This document shows positions 16,412 through 25,173 of a stretch of 64,000 nucleotides of DNA, piece by piece. The DNA lies in NCBI RefSeq assembly GCF_000282115.1, contig NZ_AKJY01000014.1, positions 124,001 through 188,000 of the forward strand. Reading direction: 5' to 3'. Source of the stretch: Chryseobacterium populi (lineage in GTDB: Bacteria; Bacteroidota; Bacteroidia; Flavobacteriales; Weeksellaceae). Numbering within the stretch: the first letter of the stretch is position 1; each line of letters starts with the position of its first letter. The position numbers and the translations under genes were made by a program. The notes under the pieces are model-generated. The model ran no database searches and was not told where the DNA came from. It saw only the letters and a list, made by a program, of their open reading frames with translations.

Positions 16412-17383
16412 ATGGAATTTTTAGACAAGTACCAACAGATCGTTGCTGATGCCATCACTAAATACACTTTTAAAGATAAGCCCACGGAATTATATGATCC
16501 GATGAATTACATTATTTCCCATGGTGGAAAACGTCTTCGTCCGATTATGGTTTTAATGGCCTGTGATTTATTTGGCGGTGATCCGAAAGAAGCGATAAAA
16601 CCTGCTTTAGCAATAGAATTCTTCCATAATTTCACCCTGATCCATGATGATATTATGGATGAAGCCCCTTTGAGAAGAAATAAACCTACCATTCATACAT
16701 TACACGGGATCAACGTAGGAATTCTTTCAGGAGACGGACTGATGCTGAAAGCCTACAAATTTTTTGAAGATCTTGAACCCGAAATATTCAAGGCATGTAT
16801 CAGAATTTTTACCCATACAGGTCTTCTGCTATGTGAAGGTCAGCAATATGATATCAACTTTGAAACCCAGGAAAATGTAACGTTCGATGATTATATCAGA
16901 ATGATTACCTATAAAACCGGAGTGCTGAGTGCTTCCTCTTTTGAAATCGGAGCATTGATCGCAAAAGCAAACTTCAAAGATGCCAAAGCAATTTTCAACT
17001 TCGGAAAACATATCGGAATCGCCTTCCAGATTATGGATGATTATCTTGATGTATTCGGAGACCAGGTGCAGTTTGGGAAAAAGCATGCCGGAGATATCTA
17101 TGAAAATAAAAAAACGGTTCTTTATCTGATGGCAAGAGAGCATGCGACAGAAGAAGAAAGAAAAGAACTGGATTACTGGTATTCTAAAAAAACCGATAAT
17201 ATTGATAAGGTATACGGAGTAGAAAAGATTTTCAGAAGAACTAAAGTAGACGAGAAAGCTTTGCGTTTAATTGAAAAGCATAACGAAATCGGTCAGAGTT
17301 ATCTTAAGAAAATCAATATTCCGGAAGAAAAGAAAAAACCGTTTGCAGAGCTGGCAAACTATCTTTTGAGTAGGGAAAGTTAA
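16412..17383 (+). CDS. Polyprenyl (farnesyl/geranylgeranyl-type) diphosphate synthase
   Basis: A 323-residue all-helical trans-prenyltransferase. The first aspartate-rich motif is HDDIMDEAPLRRNKP (about residues 88-102) and the second is QIMDDYLDVFGD. It condenses isopentenyl diphosphate with allylic diphosphates to make C15-C20 or longer chains for quinones, carotenoids or lipid carriers. Chain length cannot be read safely: the residues before the first motif (FFHNFTLI) include bulky aromatics, which would suit shorter products. The gene lies between its own -7 box and a GSCFA gene and is probably monocistronic. Confidence 0.9.
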   Translation: MEFLDKYQQIVADAITKYTFKDKPTELYDPMNYIISHGGKRLRPIMVLMACDLFGGDPKEAIKPALAIEFFHNFTLIHDDIMDEAPLRRNKPTIHTLHGINVGILSGDGLMLKAYKFFEDLEPEIFKACIRIFTHTGLLLCEGQQYDINFETQENVTFDDYIRMITYKTGVLSASSFEIGALIAKANFKDAKAIFNFGKHIGIAFQIMDDYLDVFGDQVQFGKKHAGDIYENKKTVLYLMAREHATEEERKELDYWYSKKTDNIDKVYGVEKIFRRTKVDEKALRLIEKHNEIGQSYLKKINIPEEKKKPFAELANYLLSRES

Positions 17384-17389
17384 ATTAAG

Positions 17390-17447
17390 TAATAGATTTA
17401 GGGCTTAGTAGCTGGCTTTTCCCGGTCCTGAACCCTAAATCCTATTA
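17390..17447. repeat. Imperfect inverted repeat between genes
   Basis: TAATAGATTTAGGGC and its near inverse CCCTAAATCCTATTA face each other around about 25 bases. It resembles a dispersed intergenic palindrome more than a terminator, because no T-run follows. Confidence 0.45.
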
Positions 17448-17462
17448 CCTGATTCCTAAAAT

Positions 17463-18413
17463 ATGAAATTCAGGACAGAAGTAGATATCCGCAAATCGGA
17501 AAAGAAGATCGGAATTGAAGATAAAATATTTTCAATAGGCTCCTGTTTTGCTTCTGAAATGTCTGACCTGCTTCATGAAGGCCAGCTCCAGACAATTAGT
17601 AATCCTTTTGGAACGATTTTTAATCCGTTCTCGATTGATCAGGCGATAAAAAGACTCCATGATTCGGATTTTTACACAGAAGAAGATTTAATCACGTTTA
17701 ATGATGAATTCATTTCTCTCGACCATCATACACAGTTTGATACGAGGTATATTCATCAGACACTAGAGAAAATCAACTCAGGATTAGAAAACGGAAATCA
17801 TTTTCTTCAGGATACCAACTGGGTAATTATTACCTACGGAACTTCATTTATCTATGAATTTATCCCAAAGAAAAAGCTGGTGGCCAACTGTCACAAAATT
17901 CCGCAGAAATATTTTGAAAAAAGGCTTTTAACCCATCAGGAAATTACAGAATCCATTTACAATACAATTTTGAACCTGAAGGATATCTGTAAGGAAGATG
18001 TTCAGGTCTTATTTACAGTTTCTCCGGTTCGTCACACAAAAGACGGGATGGTTGAGAACCAGTTAAGTAAATCTAAGCTTATTACAGCAGTCCATGAAAC
18101 TATTTCCCTCTTTGAAAACTGTCATTATCTGCCGGTTTATGAGATGGTGATGGATGATTTGCGCGATTACCGTTTTTACAAAGAAGATATGATTCATCCG
18201 AATAACCAGGCGGTGCATTATGTTTTTGAAAAATTCGGGGAAGCTTATTTTTCAGAAGAAACCAAAGATTTTATTAAAGAAAACTTTAAGATCAACAAAG
18301 CTTTAGAACATAAAACAAAAGATGATAAAGACCCGAAATATATCGAGTTTAAAGAGAAACTGAATCTAAAGATTGAGGACCAGCGTAAAAAAGTAAAGCA
18401 CAAAATATTCTGA
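17463..18413 (+). CDS. GSCFA-domain protein
   Basis: A 316-residue protein with the GSCFA family motif (FSIGSCFASEMSDLL, residues 24-38). The family is related to SGNH-type esterases: a catalytic-looking Ser/Asp/His set can be placed at GSCFA (Ser), TVSPVRH (middle) and the C-terminal EDMIHPNNQAVHY (Asp and His). The substrate is not established, but an acyl-ester role on surface glycans or lipids is plausible. No signal peptide is seen. The next gene starts seven bases after its stop, and the TatD gene follows, so the three form a probable operon (17463-19720). Confidence 0.85.
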   Translation: MKFRTEVDIRKSEKKIGIEDKIFSIGSCFASEMSDLLHEGQLQTISNPFGTIFNPFSIDQAIKRLHDSDFYTEEDLITFNDEFISLDHHTQFDTRYIHQTLEKINSGLENGNHFLQDTNWVIITYGTSFIYEFIPKKKLVANCHKIPQKYFEKRLLTHQEITESIYNTILNLKDICKEDVQVLFTVSPVRHTKDGMVENQLSKSKLITAVHETISLFENCHYLPVYEMVMDDLRDYRFYKEDMIHPNNQAVHYVFEKFGEAYFSEETKDFIKENFKINKALEHKTKDDKDPKYIEFKEKLNLKIEDQRKKVKHKIF

Positions 18414-18419
18414 TCACAG

Positions 18420-18947
18420 ATGATTGATTTTACAACACTTGATTATCTGAAAGAAGGAAACGCAAAGCAGAGAAAAGCGTATGAAATCCTTACAAAATAT
18501 AAGATCTTTGAAAAATTAAAGCATTATACCCCAGTTTTAGCAGGAACCATTCCGATTGAAATTGATATTGAGGGCAGCGATCTTGATATTATCTGTGAAG
18601 TTGATCCTAAATTTGAAGAGGATTTTTTAGATGATTTAATGTTTAGTCGGTTTATTCCTCATGATATAGACGTTAAAATAGAAAATCCTGTTGTAAACGG
18701 TGAGAAATGCATCGTTTTACATTTTGTTTTAGAAGGGTTTCCCATTGAAATTTTCGGACAGAATAAACCGGCAATTCAACAAAATGCTTATCGTCACATG
18801 ATGGCCGAATGCAAAATATTACAGGAAAAAGGAGAAGATTTTAAACAAAAAATAATAGAATTAAAAAAGAAAGGAATTAAAACAGAGCCGGCTTTCGGTA
18901 TGTTGCTGAATTTAGAGAATCCTTATGAAGATCTGTTAAAAATTTAA
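18420..18947 (+). CDS. DUF4269-family nucleotidyltransferase-like protein
   Basis: A 175-residue cytoplasmic protein of the DUF4269 type. The segment AGTIPIEIDIEGSDLDIICE (about residues 41-60) has the GT...SDLD arrangement of the Pol-beta/MNT nucleotidyltransferase fold, with Asp residues placed to bind metal. The conserved VLHFVLEGFPIEIFGQ follows. The family function is not known. It is seven bases after the GSCFA gene and six bases before tatD, consistent with an operon. Confidence 0.8.
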   Translation: MIDFTTLDYLKEGNAKQRKAYEILTKYKIFEKLKHYTPVLAGTIPIEIDIEGSDLDIICEVDPKFEEDFLDDLMFSRFIPHDIDVKIENPVVNGEKCIVLHFVLEGFPIEIFGQNKPAIQQNAYRHMMAECKILQEKGEDFKQKIIELKKKGIKTEPAFGMLLNLENPYEDLLKI

Positions 18948-18952
18948 AAACA

Positions 18953-19720
18953 ATGATTGACACACATACCCATTTATATGCAGAAGAATTTGATGAAGAC
19001 AGAAAAGAAGCTATTCAAAGAGCTTTAAGTAAGGGAATAACAGAATTTTATCTCCCTGCGATTGATGCTGAGTCTCACGAAAAAATGCTCCAGCTGGAAA
19101 CAGAATATCCAGGTCAGGTTTTTTCAATGATGGGATTGCATCCTTGTTATGTAAAACCTGAATCTTGGGAAAAAGAACTTGATATTGTGAAAAATTACCT
19201 GGATCAGAGAGCTTTCCCTGCCATCGGTGAAATCGGAATTGATTTGTACTGGGATAAAACCACACTGGATATTCAGGTAAAAGCTTTTGAACAGCAAATT
19301 GACTGGGCGATTGAAAAAGATTTACCGATTGTCATTCATACCCGGGAAAGCTTCGATGAAACATTTGAAGTTCTGGAAAGAAAAAAACACCCTAAGCTCC
19401 GTGGAATTTTCCACTGTTTTTCCGGAAACCTTGAACAGGCGAAGCACGCCATTGATCTGAATTTTATTTTGGGGATCGGTGGGGTAGTCACTTTCAAAAA
19501 TGGTAAAATAGACCAGTTTCTGAACGAAATACCACTGGATAAAATTGTTCTGGAAACTGATTCACCTTACCTTGCCCCGGTTCCGCACAGAGGAAAAAGA
19601 AATGAAAGTTCATATCTTGATCTTGTAGCCGGAAAGCTTGTGGATATCTATCAGAAAGATTTTGCTGAAATTGATAGAATCACAACAGAAAATGCAAAGA
19701 AAATGTTTAACATTCAATAG
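18953..19720 (+). CDS. tatD: TatD-family metal-dependent deoxyribonuclease
   Basis: A 255-residue TIM-barrel hydrolase. Metal ligands are visible as DTHTHLY (residues 3-9), the Glu of IGEIGIDLYWD, His of IVIHTRES, His of IFHCFSG, and Asp of LETDSPYL. TatD proteins act as 3'-5' exonucleases and also on D-aminoacyl or other substrates. Length and motif set are complete. It is the last gene of the 17463-19720 operon. Repeat hairpins and a bidirectional terminator separate it from the convergent helicase gene. Confidence 0.92.
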   Translation: MIDTHTHLYAEEFDEDRKEAIQRALSKGITEFYLPAIDAESHEKMLQLETEYPGQVFSMMGLHPCYVKPESWEKELDIVKNYLDQRAFPAIGEIGIDLYWDKTTLDIQVKAFEQQIDWAIEKDLPIVIHTRESFDETFEVLERKKHPKLRGIFHCFSGNLEQAKHAIDLNFILGIGGVVTFKNGKIDQFLNEIPLDKIVLETDSPYLAPVPHRGKRNESSYLDLVAGKLVDIYQKDFAEIDRITTENAKKMFNIQ

Positions 19721-19739
19721 GGCGGGCTTTAGCCCGCTG
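19721..19739. repeat. REP-like hairpin
   Basis: GCGGGCT and AGCCCGC flank a two-base centre, and a second small palindrome, TGGCTTTAGCCA, follows at about 19762-19773. This pair is typical of dispersed intergenic palindromes in this group of bacteria (family memory, not searched). Confidence 0.5.
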
Positions 19740-19787
19740 CATTGTAACGATAAAATATCATCTGGCTTTAGCCAAAACCTAATAAAA

Positions 19788-19820
19788 GAAGCCTTCCCAA
19801 ATCTGAGAAGGCTTCTTTTT
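19788..19820. terminator. Bidirectional terminator between tatD and the helicase
   Basis: GAAGCCTTC and GAAGGCTTC form a 9-bp stem, with T-runs or A-runs on both flanks. It serves the two convergent genes. Confidence 0.85.
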
Positions 19821-19821
19821 A

Positions 19822-21084
19822 TTATTTCTTTCTGAAAAAGCTTTTATTCTTAGGTTTTTTAAATCCTGTATCAGCCTTATTGGCCGGCTTGGGCTTTTCA
19901 GCTCTCGGCTGAGCAGGCTTATTGTTTGAATCTCTTTTCTGGGCTACCAGATTATCCGTATGGAACGGATGATCTTTAACCACGGGAATTTTCTTTCCGA
20001 TCAGCTTTTCTGTATTTCTTAAATTCAGTAGGTCCAGGCCATCTACAAAAGAGATGGAAGTTCCTTCCGCACCGGCTCTTCCGGTTCTTCCGATCCTGTG
20101 TACATAAGTTTCAGAAACATCCGACAGCTCATAGTTGATAACGAATTTTAATTCATCAATATCAATTCCCCTTGCAGCAATATCCGTTGCTACCAAAACT
20201 CTTGTTTTCCCGGATTTGAAGTTATTCAGGGCATTCTGGCGGGCATTCTGAGATTTGTTTCCGTGGATAGCTTCAGCTGAAATGCCGCTTTTATGAATCG
20301 TTCTCGCAATTTTATCAGCACCGTGCTTGGTTCTTGAAAAAACCAAAACGGATTCTGAAATATGGTTTTTTAAAATGTGTGTAAGCAAGCCCAGCTTATC
20401 TTCTTTCTGTACAAAATAAACCGATTGCTGAATGGTTTCTGCCGTCGAAGAAACCGGAGTTACCTCTACTTTCACGGGATTATTCAGAATAGAATCAGCA
20501 AGCTTCTGAATTTCAGTAGGCATGGTTGCAGAGAAAAACAATGTTTGTCTTCTTGGAGGCAAAAGTTTGATAATTCTCTTTACATCATGTACAAAGCCCA
20601 TATCGAGCATTCTGTCAGCTTCGTCAAGTACGAAGATTTCAAGATTTTTAAGACTGATAATTCCCTGTGCAATAAAATCAAGCAGTCTTCCCGGTGTTGC
20701 TACCAGGATATCCACTCCTTTTCTTAAAGCAGCTTCCTGAGAACCTTGCTTTACCCCACCGAAGATCACCAGTTTTTTTAAAGGCAGGTTTCTTCCGTAT
20801 GCATTAAAGCTTTCTTCAATCTGTATTGCTAATTCTCTTGTAGGCGTAAGAATAAGGGCCTTTATATAATTATTTTTCGGTAATGGTCTTTCCGTAAGGT
20901 TTTGTAAAATAGGAATGGCAAACGCTGCCGTTTTACCTGTACCTGTTTGTGCAGTTCCAAGGACGTCTTTTCTTTCTAAAATAGAAGGAATGGCTTTTTG
21001 CTGAATAGGTGTAGGTTTTTCATAACCTTCCTTTTGAAGCGCATCTAAAATGGGCTTGATAATTTTTAAGTCTGTAAATAACAA
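19822..21084 (-). CDS. DEAD-box RNA helicase (RhlE-like)
   Basis: A 420-residue ATP-dependent RNA helicase. Motifs: Walker A AQTGTGKT (45-52), PTREL near 81, DEAD (154-157), SAT near 184, and [10 protein letters not shown] near 330. The C-terminus is a basic Lys/Pro-rich tail that ends in [12 protein letters not shown]. It lacks the DbpA domain and the RDRG tract of the helicase at 12661, so it is the shorter RhlE-type enzyme, likely in ribosome assembly or mRNA turnover. The gene is monocistronic on the minus strand. Confidence 0.92.
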   Translation of the reverse strand: MLFTDLKIIKPILDALQKEGYEKPTPIQQKAIPSILERKDVLGTAQTGTGKTAAFAIPILQNLTERPLPKNNYIKALILTPTRELAIQIEESFNAYGRNLPLKKLVIFGGVKQGSQEAALRKGVDILVATPGRLLDFIAQGIISLKNLEIFVLDEADRMLDMGFVHDVKRIIKLLPPRRQTLFFSATMPTEIQKLADSILNNPVKVEVTPVSSTAETIQQSVYFVQKEDKLGLLTHILKNHISESVLVFSRTKHGADKIARTIHKSGISAEAIHGNKSQNARQNALNNFKSGKTRVLVATDIAARGIDIDELKFVINYELSDVSETYVHRIGRTGRAGAEGTSISFVDGLDLLNLRNTEKLIGKKIPVVKDHPFHTDNLVAQKRDSNNKPAQPRAEKPKPANKADTGFKKPKNKSFFRKK

Positions 21085-21252
21085 AATATATGTGTATTAA
21101 AAAATAATGCGGGTGAAGCAGTATACTTCATCATTTTTAGCAGATCTGCTAAAATAAAATTATTAACAGAATTTTTAAGTAAAATTAATTACTGAAAGGG
21201 CTGAGAATGCCGCGAAATATATTGCAAAGATAGGTTAAAATATTTTAACGGA

Positions 21253-21744
21253 TTATTTCACTTTTGCCCACTGCTGATTGTGTTTTAAATCTTCAAAAAA
21301 CTGATAAACTTCTGCAAGCTTTTCATTTCCGTTTTTGCCATAATCTTCTACGTTTTTTGAAGTTCCGTCTGCAAAATTTATTCTGAGATAAGAAGTGGGA
21401 AGATCGGTGATATTATGGTTTCCGTAGTTGTTTTTTAAACTTTTTACGTCCAACCCGTCGAGTAAAGAAACCAGTTTATTATAATCAGCCTCTTTGATGG
21501 TTGTCTTAAAAGTTCCTTCACGGGGTTTTGAAGAATCATCTTTTGAAGGGTCTTTTGAAAAATTGAAATGTTCTGCCTCTAAAATGGCTGTTCTGTCAGA
21601 GTTGACCGTCAATTTGAAAATAGGGCAGAAACCGAAACATGGGCCGGCCTCGTATTCAATTTTAGAATATTTTGAACTTGTATTCTGTGAAGTGCATGAG
21701 AATAATATGATCAATGCAATAAGGCTTAACAAATGTTTCATCAT
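21253..21744 (-). CDS. DUF6438-type lipoprotein
   Basis: A 163-residue lipoprotein with a clear lipobox (IILFSC, Cys17). The mature part contains GPCFGFCPIFKLTVN (about residues 34-48), the hallmark of the small DUF6438 family. Two close Cys residues there may bind a metal or form a disulfide in the periplasm. The function is unknown. It is monocistronic, with about 170 bases of AT-rich spacer before the helicase gene. The 21745-21960 spacer upstream shows no additional gene. Confidence 0.8.
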   Translation of the reverse strand: MMKHLLSLIALIILFSCTSQNTSSKYSKIEYEAGPCFGFCPIFKLTVNSDRTAILEAEHFNFSKDPSKDDSSKPREGTFKTTIKEADYNKLVSLLDGLDVKSLKNNYGNHNITDLPTSYLRINFADGTSKNVEDYGKNGNEKLAEVYQFFEDLKHNQQWAKVK

Positions 21745-21960
21745 TTTTATTTTGAAAGAATTCTTTCAAGAATTGTTCCAAATAAAAGAAAGTTTGTTAT
21801 CAGCGATGAATTATAATTGTATTTTTAGAATTACTCTGCGTTCTTCTATGACCTTACGAAATTCTGAACCCCGGATTCAGTTTCGAGGCTCTCAATTTCG
21901 ATAAAACTTTACTTTTTGGAAAAGCAAAACTGAAGAATGACTGTAAAAAATAATGATTTC

Positions 21961-22944
21961 TTAGCCATGAAGCTTCTTCCAGATTGAATCTTTTAATTCC
22001 ATCAGGCCTTCTCCTGTAACTCCGGAGAAAAACAAAGGCTGTCTGTGTTCCGGAAACTCAGCTGAGATTTCTTTCTTCAGTTCGTCATCCAAAAGGTCCG
22101 ATTTTGAAACGGAAACAATAAAATCTTTATCCAAAAGCTCCGGATTGTACTCTTTCAATTCGTTTTCCAGAATCTTAAACTCCTGGAAATGATCTTCAGA
22201 ATCTGAAGGAATAAGGAATAATAGAATTGAATTTCTTTCAATATGTCTTAAGAAACGGTGACCAAGGCCTTTTCCTTCAGCTGCTCCTTCAATAATTCCC
22301 GGAATATCAGCCATTACAAAAGATTTGTAATTTCTGTAATCTACAATTCCGAGGTTAGGGGTTAACGTAGTAAACGCATAATTTGCAATTTTCGGTTTAG
22401 CCGCAGAAACAGAGGCTAAAAGGGTAGATTTTCCGGCATTCGGGAATCCTACCAATCCTACATCAGCTAAGATTTTAAGTTCGAAAACCACATAGCCTTC
22501 CTGGCCATCCATTCCCGGTTGGGCATAACGTGGCGTCTGATTGGTAGAAGACTTGAAATGCTCGTTTCCTAAACCTCCTTTTCCACCTTCCATCAGGATA
22601 ATTTCCTGGCCATCTTCTAAAATTTCACCTATGATTTCACCTTCTTCATTTTTAGCGATGGTCCCGATCGGAACTTCTATATAAACATCGGCTCCGTAAG
22701 CTCCTGTCAGCTGGTTTTTCCCTCCGTTTTCACCACGCTCCGCTTTTACGTGACGGGTATAGCGAAGAGGAAGTAAAGTCCATTCCTGAGCATTTCCTTT
22801 CATAATAACGTGTCCGCCACGTCCTCCGTCTCCACCATCTGGTCCGCCTTTAGGAATATACTTTTCACGGCGAAGATGCGCAGAACCTGCACCACCATGC
22901 CCGCTTTTACAATGAATCTTTACGTAATCTACAAAATTTGACAT
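21961..22944 (-). CDS. obg: GTPase Obg
   Basis: A 327-residue essential GTPase of ribosome assembly and stringent-response links. The glycine-rich N-terminal Obg fold (residues 1-158, containing [14 protein letters not shown]) is followed by a G domain with G1 GFPNAGKST (166-174), G3 DIPGIIEGA and G4 SKSDLL. It lacks the optional C-terminal OCT domain, as is usual in this phylum. It lies downstream of adk and hpt in a common Bacteroidota order (hpt-adk-obg). A run of 7-base repeats sits between adk and obg. Confidence 0.95.
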   Translation of the reverse strand: MSNFVDYVKIHCKSGHGGAGSAHLRREKYIPKGGPDGGDGGRGGHVIMKGNAQEWTLLPLRYTRHVKAERGENGGKNQLTGAYGADVYIEVPIGTIAKNEEGEIIGEILEDGQEIILMEGGKGGLGNEHFKSSTNQTPRYAQPGMDGQEGYVVFELKILADVGLVGFPNAGKSTLLASVSAAKPKIANYAFTTLTPNLGIVDYRNYKSFVMADIPGIIEGAAEGKGLGHRFLRHIERNSILLFLIPSDSEDHFQEFKILENELKEYNPELLDKDFIVSVSKSDLLDDELKKEISAEFPEHRQPLFFSGVTGEGLMELKDSIWKKLHG

Positions 22945-22954
22945 TTAATAAATG

Positions 22955-22982
22955 TTATGAGTTATGAATTATGAGTTATGAA
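22955..22982. repeat. Heptanucleotide tandem repeat (4 units) before obg
   Basis: Four units alternate between TTATGAG and TTATGAA. The same unit recurs at 32620-32660. The repeat is in the adk-obg spacer, in the 5' leader of obg if the operon is co-transcribed. Confidence 0.8.
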
Positions 22983-23022
22983 TTTAAAAATGAACCTATG
23001 ACCCATTACTCATAACTATTAA

Positions 23023-23601
23023 TTATTTTATTTTTTCTACTTCAGCAAAAAGTTTTTCGGAAATTTCTGCGATCTCGCCAACTCCGTTTACTTCTACATA
23101 TTTTCCCTGCTGCTTATATAATTCTGCAACTTCTGCAGTTTTTGCGTAGTATTCTTTAATTCTGTTTTCAATGATTTCTACATTGCTGTCATCAGTTCTG
23201 CCGCTGGTTTCACCTCTTTTCAGCAATCTTTCAACCAGAATTTTATCCTCTACAATTAGTGAAAGACAGATGTCGATCTCATCATTCAGCTCATCTTTAA
23301 CGATTTTTTCCAGAGCTTCTGTCTGAATAGCCGTTCTCGGATAACCATCGAAAATAAATCCTGCTGCATCTGTCGGTTTTCTCAATTCGTCTACCAACAT
23401 ATCTATTGTTACCTGATCCGGAACCAACTCCCCTTTATCGATGTAAGATTTAGCCAGTTTCCCAAGCTCGGTATCGTTTTTCATATTGAATCTGAAAAGG
23501 TCACCTGTTGAGATTTGCTTTAAATTAAATTTTTCGATTAAATTCTGGGCTTGTGTTCCTTTTCCACTTCCTGGAGGGCCGAACAGAACAATGTTTATCA
23601 T
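23023..23601 (-). CDS. adk: Adenylate kinase
   Basis: A 192-residue short-type adenylate kinase that converts AMP plus ATP to two ADP. Walker A is GPPGSGKGT (8-16), the AMP-binding region is STGDLFR, FDGYPRT near 84 contains the conserved Arg, and GRTDDSNVEIIENR holds the lid Arg residues. It lacks the zinc-finger lid insert, as expected for this length. It is the middle gene of hpt-adk-obg, with a 42-base gap after hpt. Confidence 0.95.
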   Translation of the reverse strand: MINIVLFGPPGSGKGTQAQNLIEKFNLKQISTGDLFRFNMKNDTELGKLAKSYIDKGELVPDQVTIDMLVDELRKPTDAAGFIFDGYPRTAIQTEALEKIVKDELNDEIDICLSLIVEDKILVERLLKRGETSGRTDDSNVEIIENRIKEYYAKTAEVAELYKQQGKYVEVNGVGEIAEISEKLFAEVEKIK

Positions 23602-23643
23602 TTTTATTTATTAGATATTATTAAATTAAATTTCGTTTTGAAA

Positions 23644-24198
23644 TTATTCGTTGATTTTACCTTCTTCCAACTGATATAAATTCGGAAGGTTTCTTCCCAA
23701 TTCATCATAATCTAATCCATAACCAAGAACAAATTTGTTTGGAATTTCCTTTCCGATGTAATCAAGCTTGAAATCTTTTTTGTAAACTTCAGGCTTTAGA
23801 AGAAAAGAAGCCAGTTTTACAGACTTCGGACGCTGTGTTTCCTTGAAATATTTAAACAGGCTTTCAACCGTATTTCCCGTATCCACAATATCTTCTACAA
23901 GAATGATGTGACGGTCTTTTACGTCTTTTGTAAGTTCCATTTTCTGGTAAACAATTCCCGTAGATTCCGTTCCTGAATAAGAACTCATCTGAATGAAGGC
24001 AATCTCACAGTTTCCCGGATAATGTTTTAAAAGGTCTGAGAAGAACATGATCACTCCGTTCAAAACCCCAATGAAAACAGGAACTTCATCCTTGTAATCT
24101 TCATAAATTTTTAAAGCTGTTGCTTTTACGATCTCCTGAATTTCGGCGTCCTTTAAATAAGGAACAAAAGTTTTGTCGTGAACCTGAATGCTTTCCAT
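23644..24198 (-). CDS. hpt: Hypoxanthine phosphoribosyltransferase
   Basis: A 184-residue type I phosphoribosyltransferase that salvages hypoxanthine or guanine to IMP or GMP with PRPP. The PRPP motif VEDIVDTGNTV (101-111), the flexible loop MSSYSGTEST and the purine-contact segment GLDYDELGRNLP are intact. It is the first gene of hpt-adk-obg, a purine/GTPase grouping common in the phylum. Length and motifs are complete. Confidence 0.93.
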   Translation of the reverse strand: MESIQVHDKTFVPYLKDAEIQEIVKATALKIYEDYKDEVPVFIGVLNGVIMFFSDLLKHYPGNCEIAFIQMSSYSGTESTGIVYQKMELTKDVKDRHIILVEDIVDTGNTVESLFKYFKETQRPKSVKLASFLLKPEVYKKDFKLDYIGKEIPNKFVLGYGLDYDELGRNLPNLYQLEEGKINE

Positions 24199-24378
24199 AA
24201 ATTTTTTTAGTAGTCTGCAAAGTTACGGATTTTTGATAAAAGGAAAAAGGTGAAAAATGAAAGAGTGAATTTACTGAACGTAAAGATTTAATGATTTTTG
24301 TCAAAGACTATTAAAGCATTTGATTTAATTTCAGATACAAGGTTTGATGAATAAAGAACAGGTAATACACACTGTTTC

Positions 24379-24915
24379 TTATTGTATTTTGTCTAAAATG
24401 ATTTTAATTTTTTTGTCAATTTCATAATCACCGTTTATTTCTATGACCGGACAACTGATTTTTGATAACCAATCGCGGTGCGCATTAAGCGTTCTGTTGG
24501 CAATTCCAGTGTCTTCATCATAATCTCTGGCCCACTTGATAAATTTTTCAAACATCTCCTGTCTTTCCGGATTTAAAGTGATCTCGTCACCATATCTTTC
24601 AATTTCTCTCTTTTTTAATCTTTCCAAACGGATGTCCTGAGGAAGGTAAAGAAAAATAACCAGGTCAAATTCCGGGAAAATGTTTTCTCCCCAATGGATG
24701 ACTGACCCTCCGAGAATCCAGCTGTTGGTAGTAGTAAGTTTTTGAGAAAGTGTTGTATTCCGGATTTCAGGTGCCTGTCTTTTTGTAAACGGCACTTTTG
24801 TCCTGAGCCAGAAGAAATCATCACTGTCAAAGTATTCAATATTCAGCTTTTCGGATAATGTTTTTCCTAAAGTGGTGACTCCCGAGCCTGAGGCTCCAAA
24901 AATATGAATCTTCAT
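24379..24915 (-). CDS. P-loop nucleotide kinase-like protein with atypical Walker A
   Basis: A 178-residue P-loop NTPase related to adenylate/shikimate kinases. The Walker A is GASGSGVTT (7-15), in which the usual Lys before Ser/Thr is replaced by Val, so ATP binding must use another residue or is weak. The rest reads like a small-molecule kinase: YFDSDDFFW after the P-loop and a lid-like RLERLKKREIERYG. Start is ATG at 24915, beginning MKIHIFGAS. An in-frame TTG 30 bases upstream is part of the -7 box TACATTTG. The gene is monocistronic. The substrate is not known. Confidence 0.75.
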   Translation of the reverse strand: MKIHIFGASGSGVTTLGKTLSEKLNIEYFDSDDFFWLRTKVPFTKRQAPEIRNTTLSQKLTTTNSWILGGSVIHWGENIFPEFDLVIFLYLPQDIRLERLKKREIERYGDEITLNPERQEMFEKFIKWARDYDEDTGIANRTLNAHRDWLSKISCPVIEINGDYEIDKKIKIILDKIQ

Positions 24916-24942
24916 TGAAAAGCTTTTTTGATAATGGAGATT

Positions 24943-24950
24943 CAAATGTA
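24943..24950 (-). promoter_or_regulatory. -7 element of the P-loop kinase-like gene
   Basis: TACATTTG on the minus strand, 27 bases before the ATG at 24915, matches TAnnTTTG. Confidence 0.55.
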
Positions 24951-25059
24951 TTGAAATTAAGTGAAAATAATTAAGGCGAAAAAGATTTATAGAATTTTTA
25001 AATGATATGGTTTTTAATCCAAAATAAAGCGGCTTGAAATTCGAATTCTTTTCTTTTTA

Positions 25060-25067
25060 TATCTTTG
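25060..25067 (+). promoter_or_regulatory. -7 element of the ABC-F gene
   Basis: TATCTTTG followed by CAG lies about 106 bases before the ATG at 25174, which leaves an unusually long leader for this genome. Confidence 0.55.
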
Positions 25068-25093
25068 CAGTCACAAAAATTTAAAATACGAGC

Positions 25094-25173
25094 ATGTAGG
25101 ATATCATTTCTTTCAGATTTAATTGAACAATAGCCACCGGTTATTGAAGTTTAACCTTATTAAGAAAGAAATA
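25094..25173 (+). promoter_or_regulatory. Foldable leader of the ABC-F gene (candidate attenuator)
   Basis: Three elements are visible. An ATG-TAG start-stop pair lies at 25094-25099. A 9-base arm ATTTCTTTC (25106-25114) is complementary to GAAAGAAAT (25164-25172), immediately before the start codon. An 8-bp hairpin, CAATAGCC with GGTTATTG (25128-25146, loop ACC), lies between them. The outer pairing would hide the initiation region; ribosome stalling upstream could release it. This arrangement resembles the attenuators known for antibiotic-resistance ABC-F genes. It has not been tested here. Confidence 0.4.

Noticed and set aside
21494-21904. + strand frame of 136 codons opposite the DUF6438 gene
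   Set aside because: It overlaps a lipoprotein with an intact lipobox on the other strand and has no family-like features.
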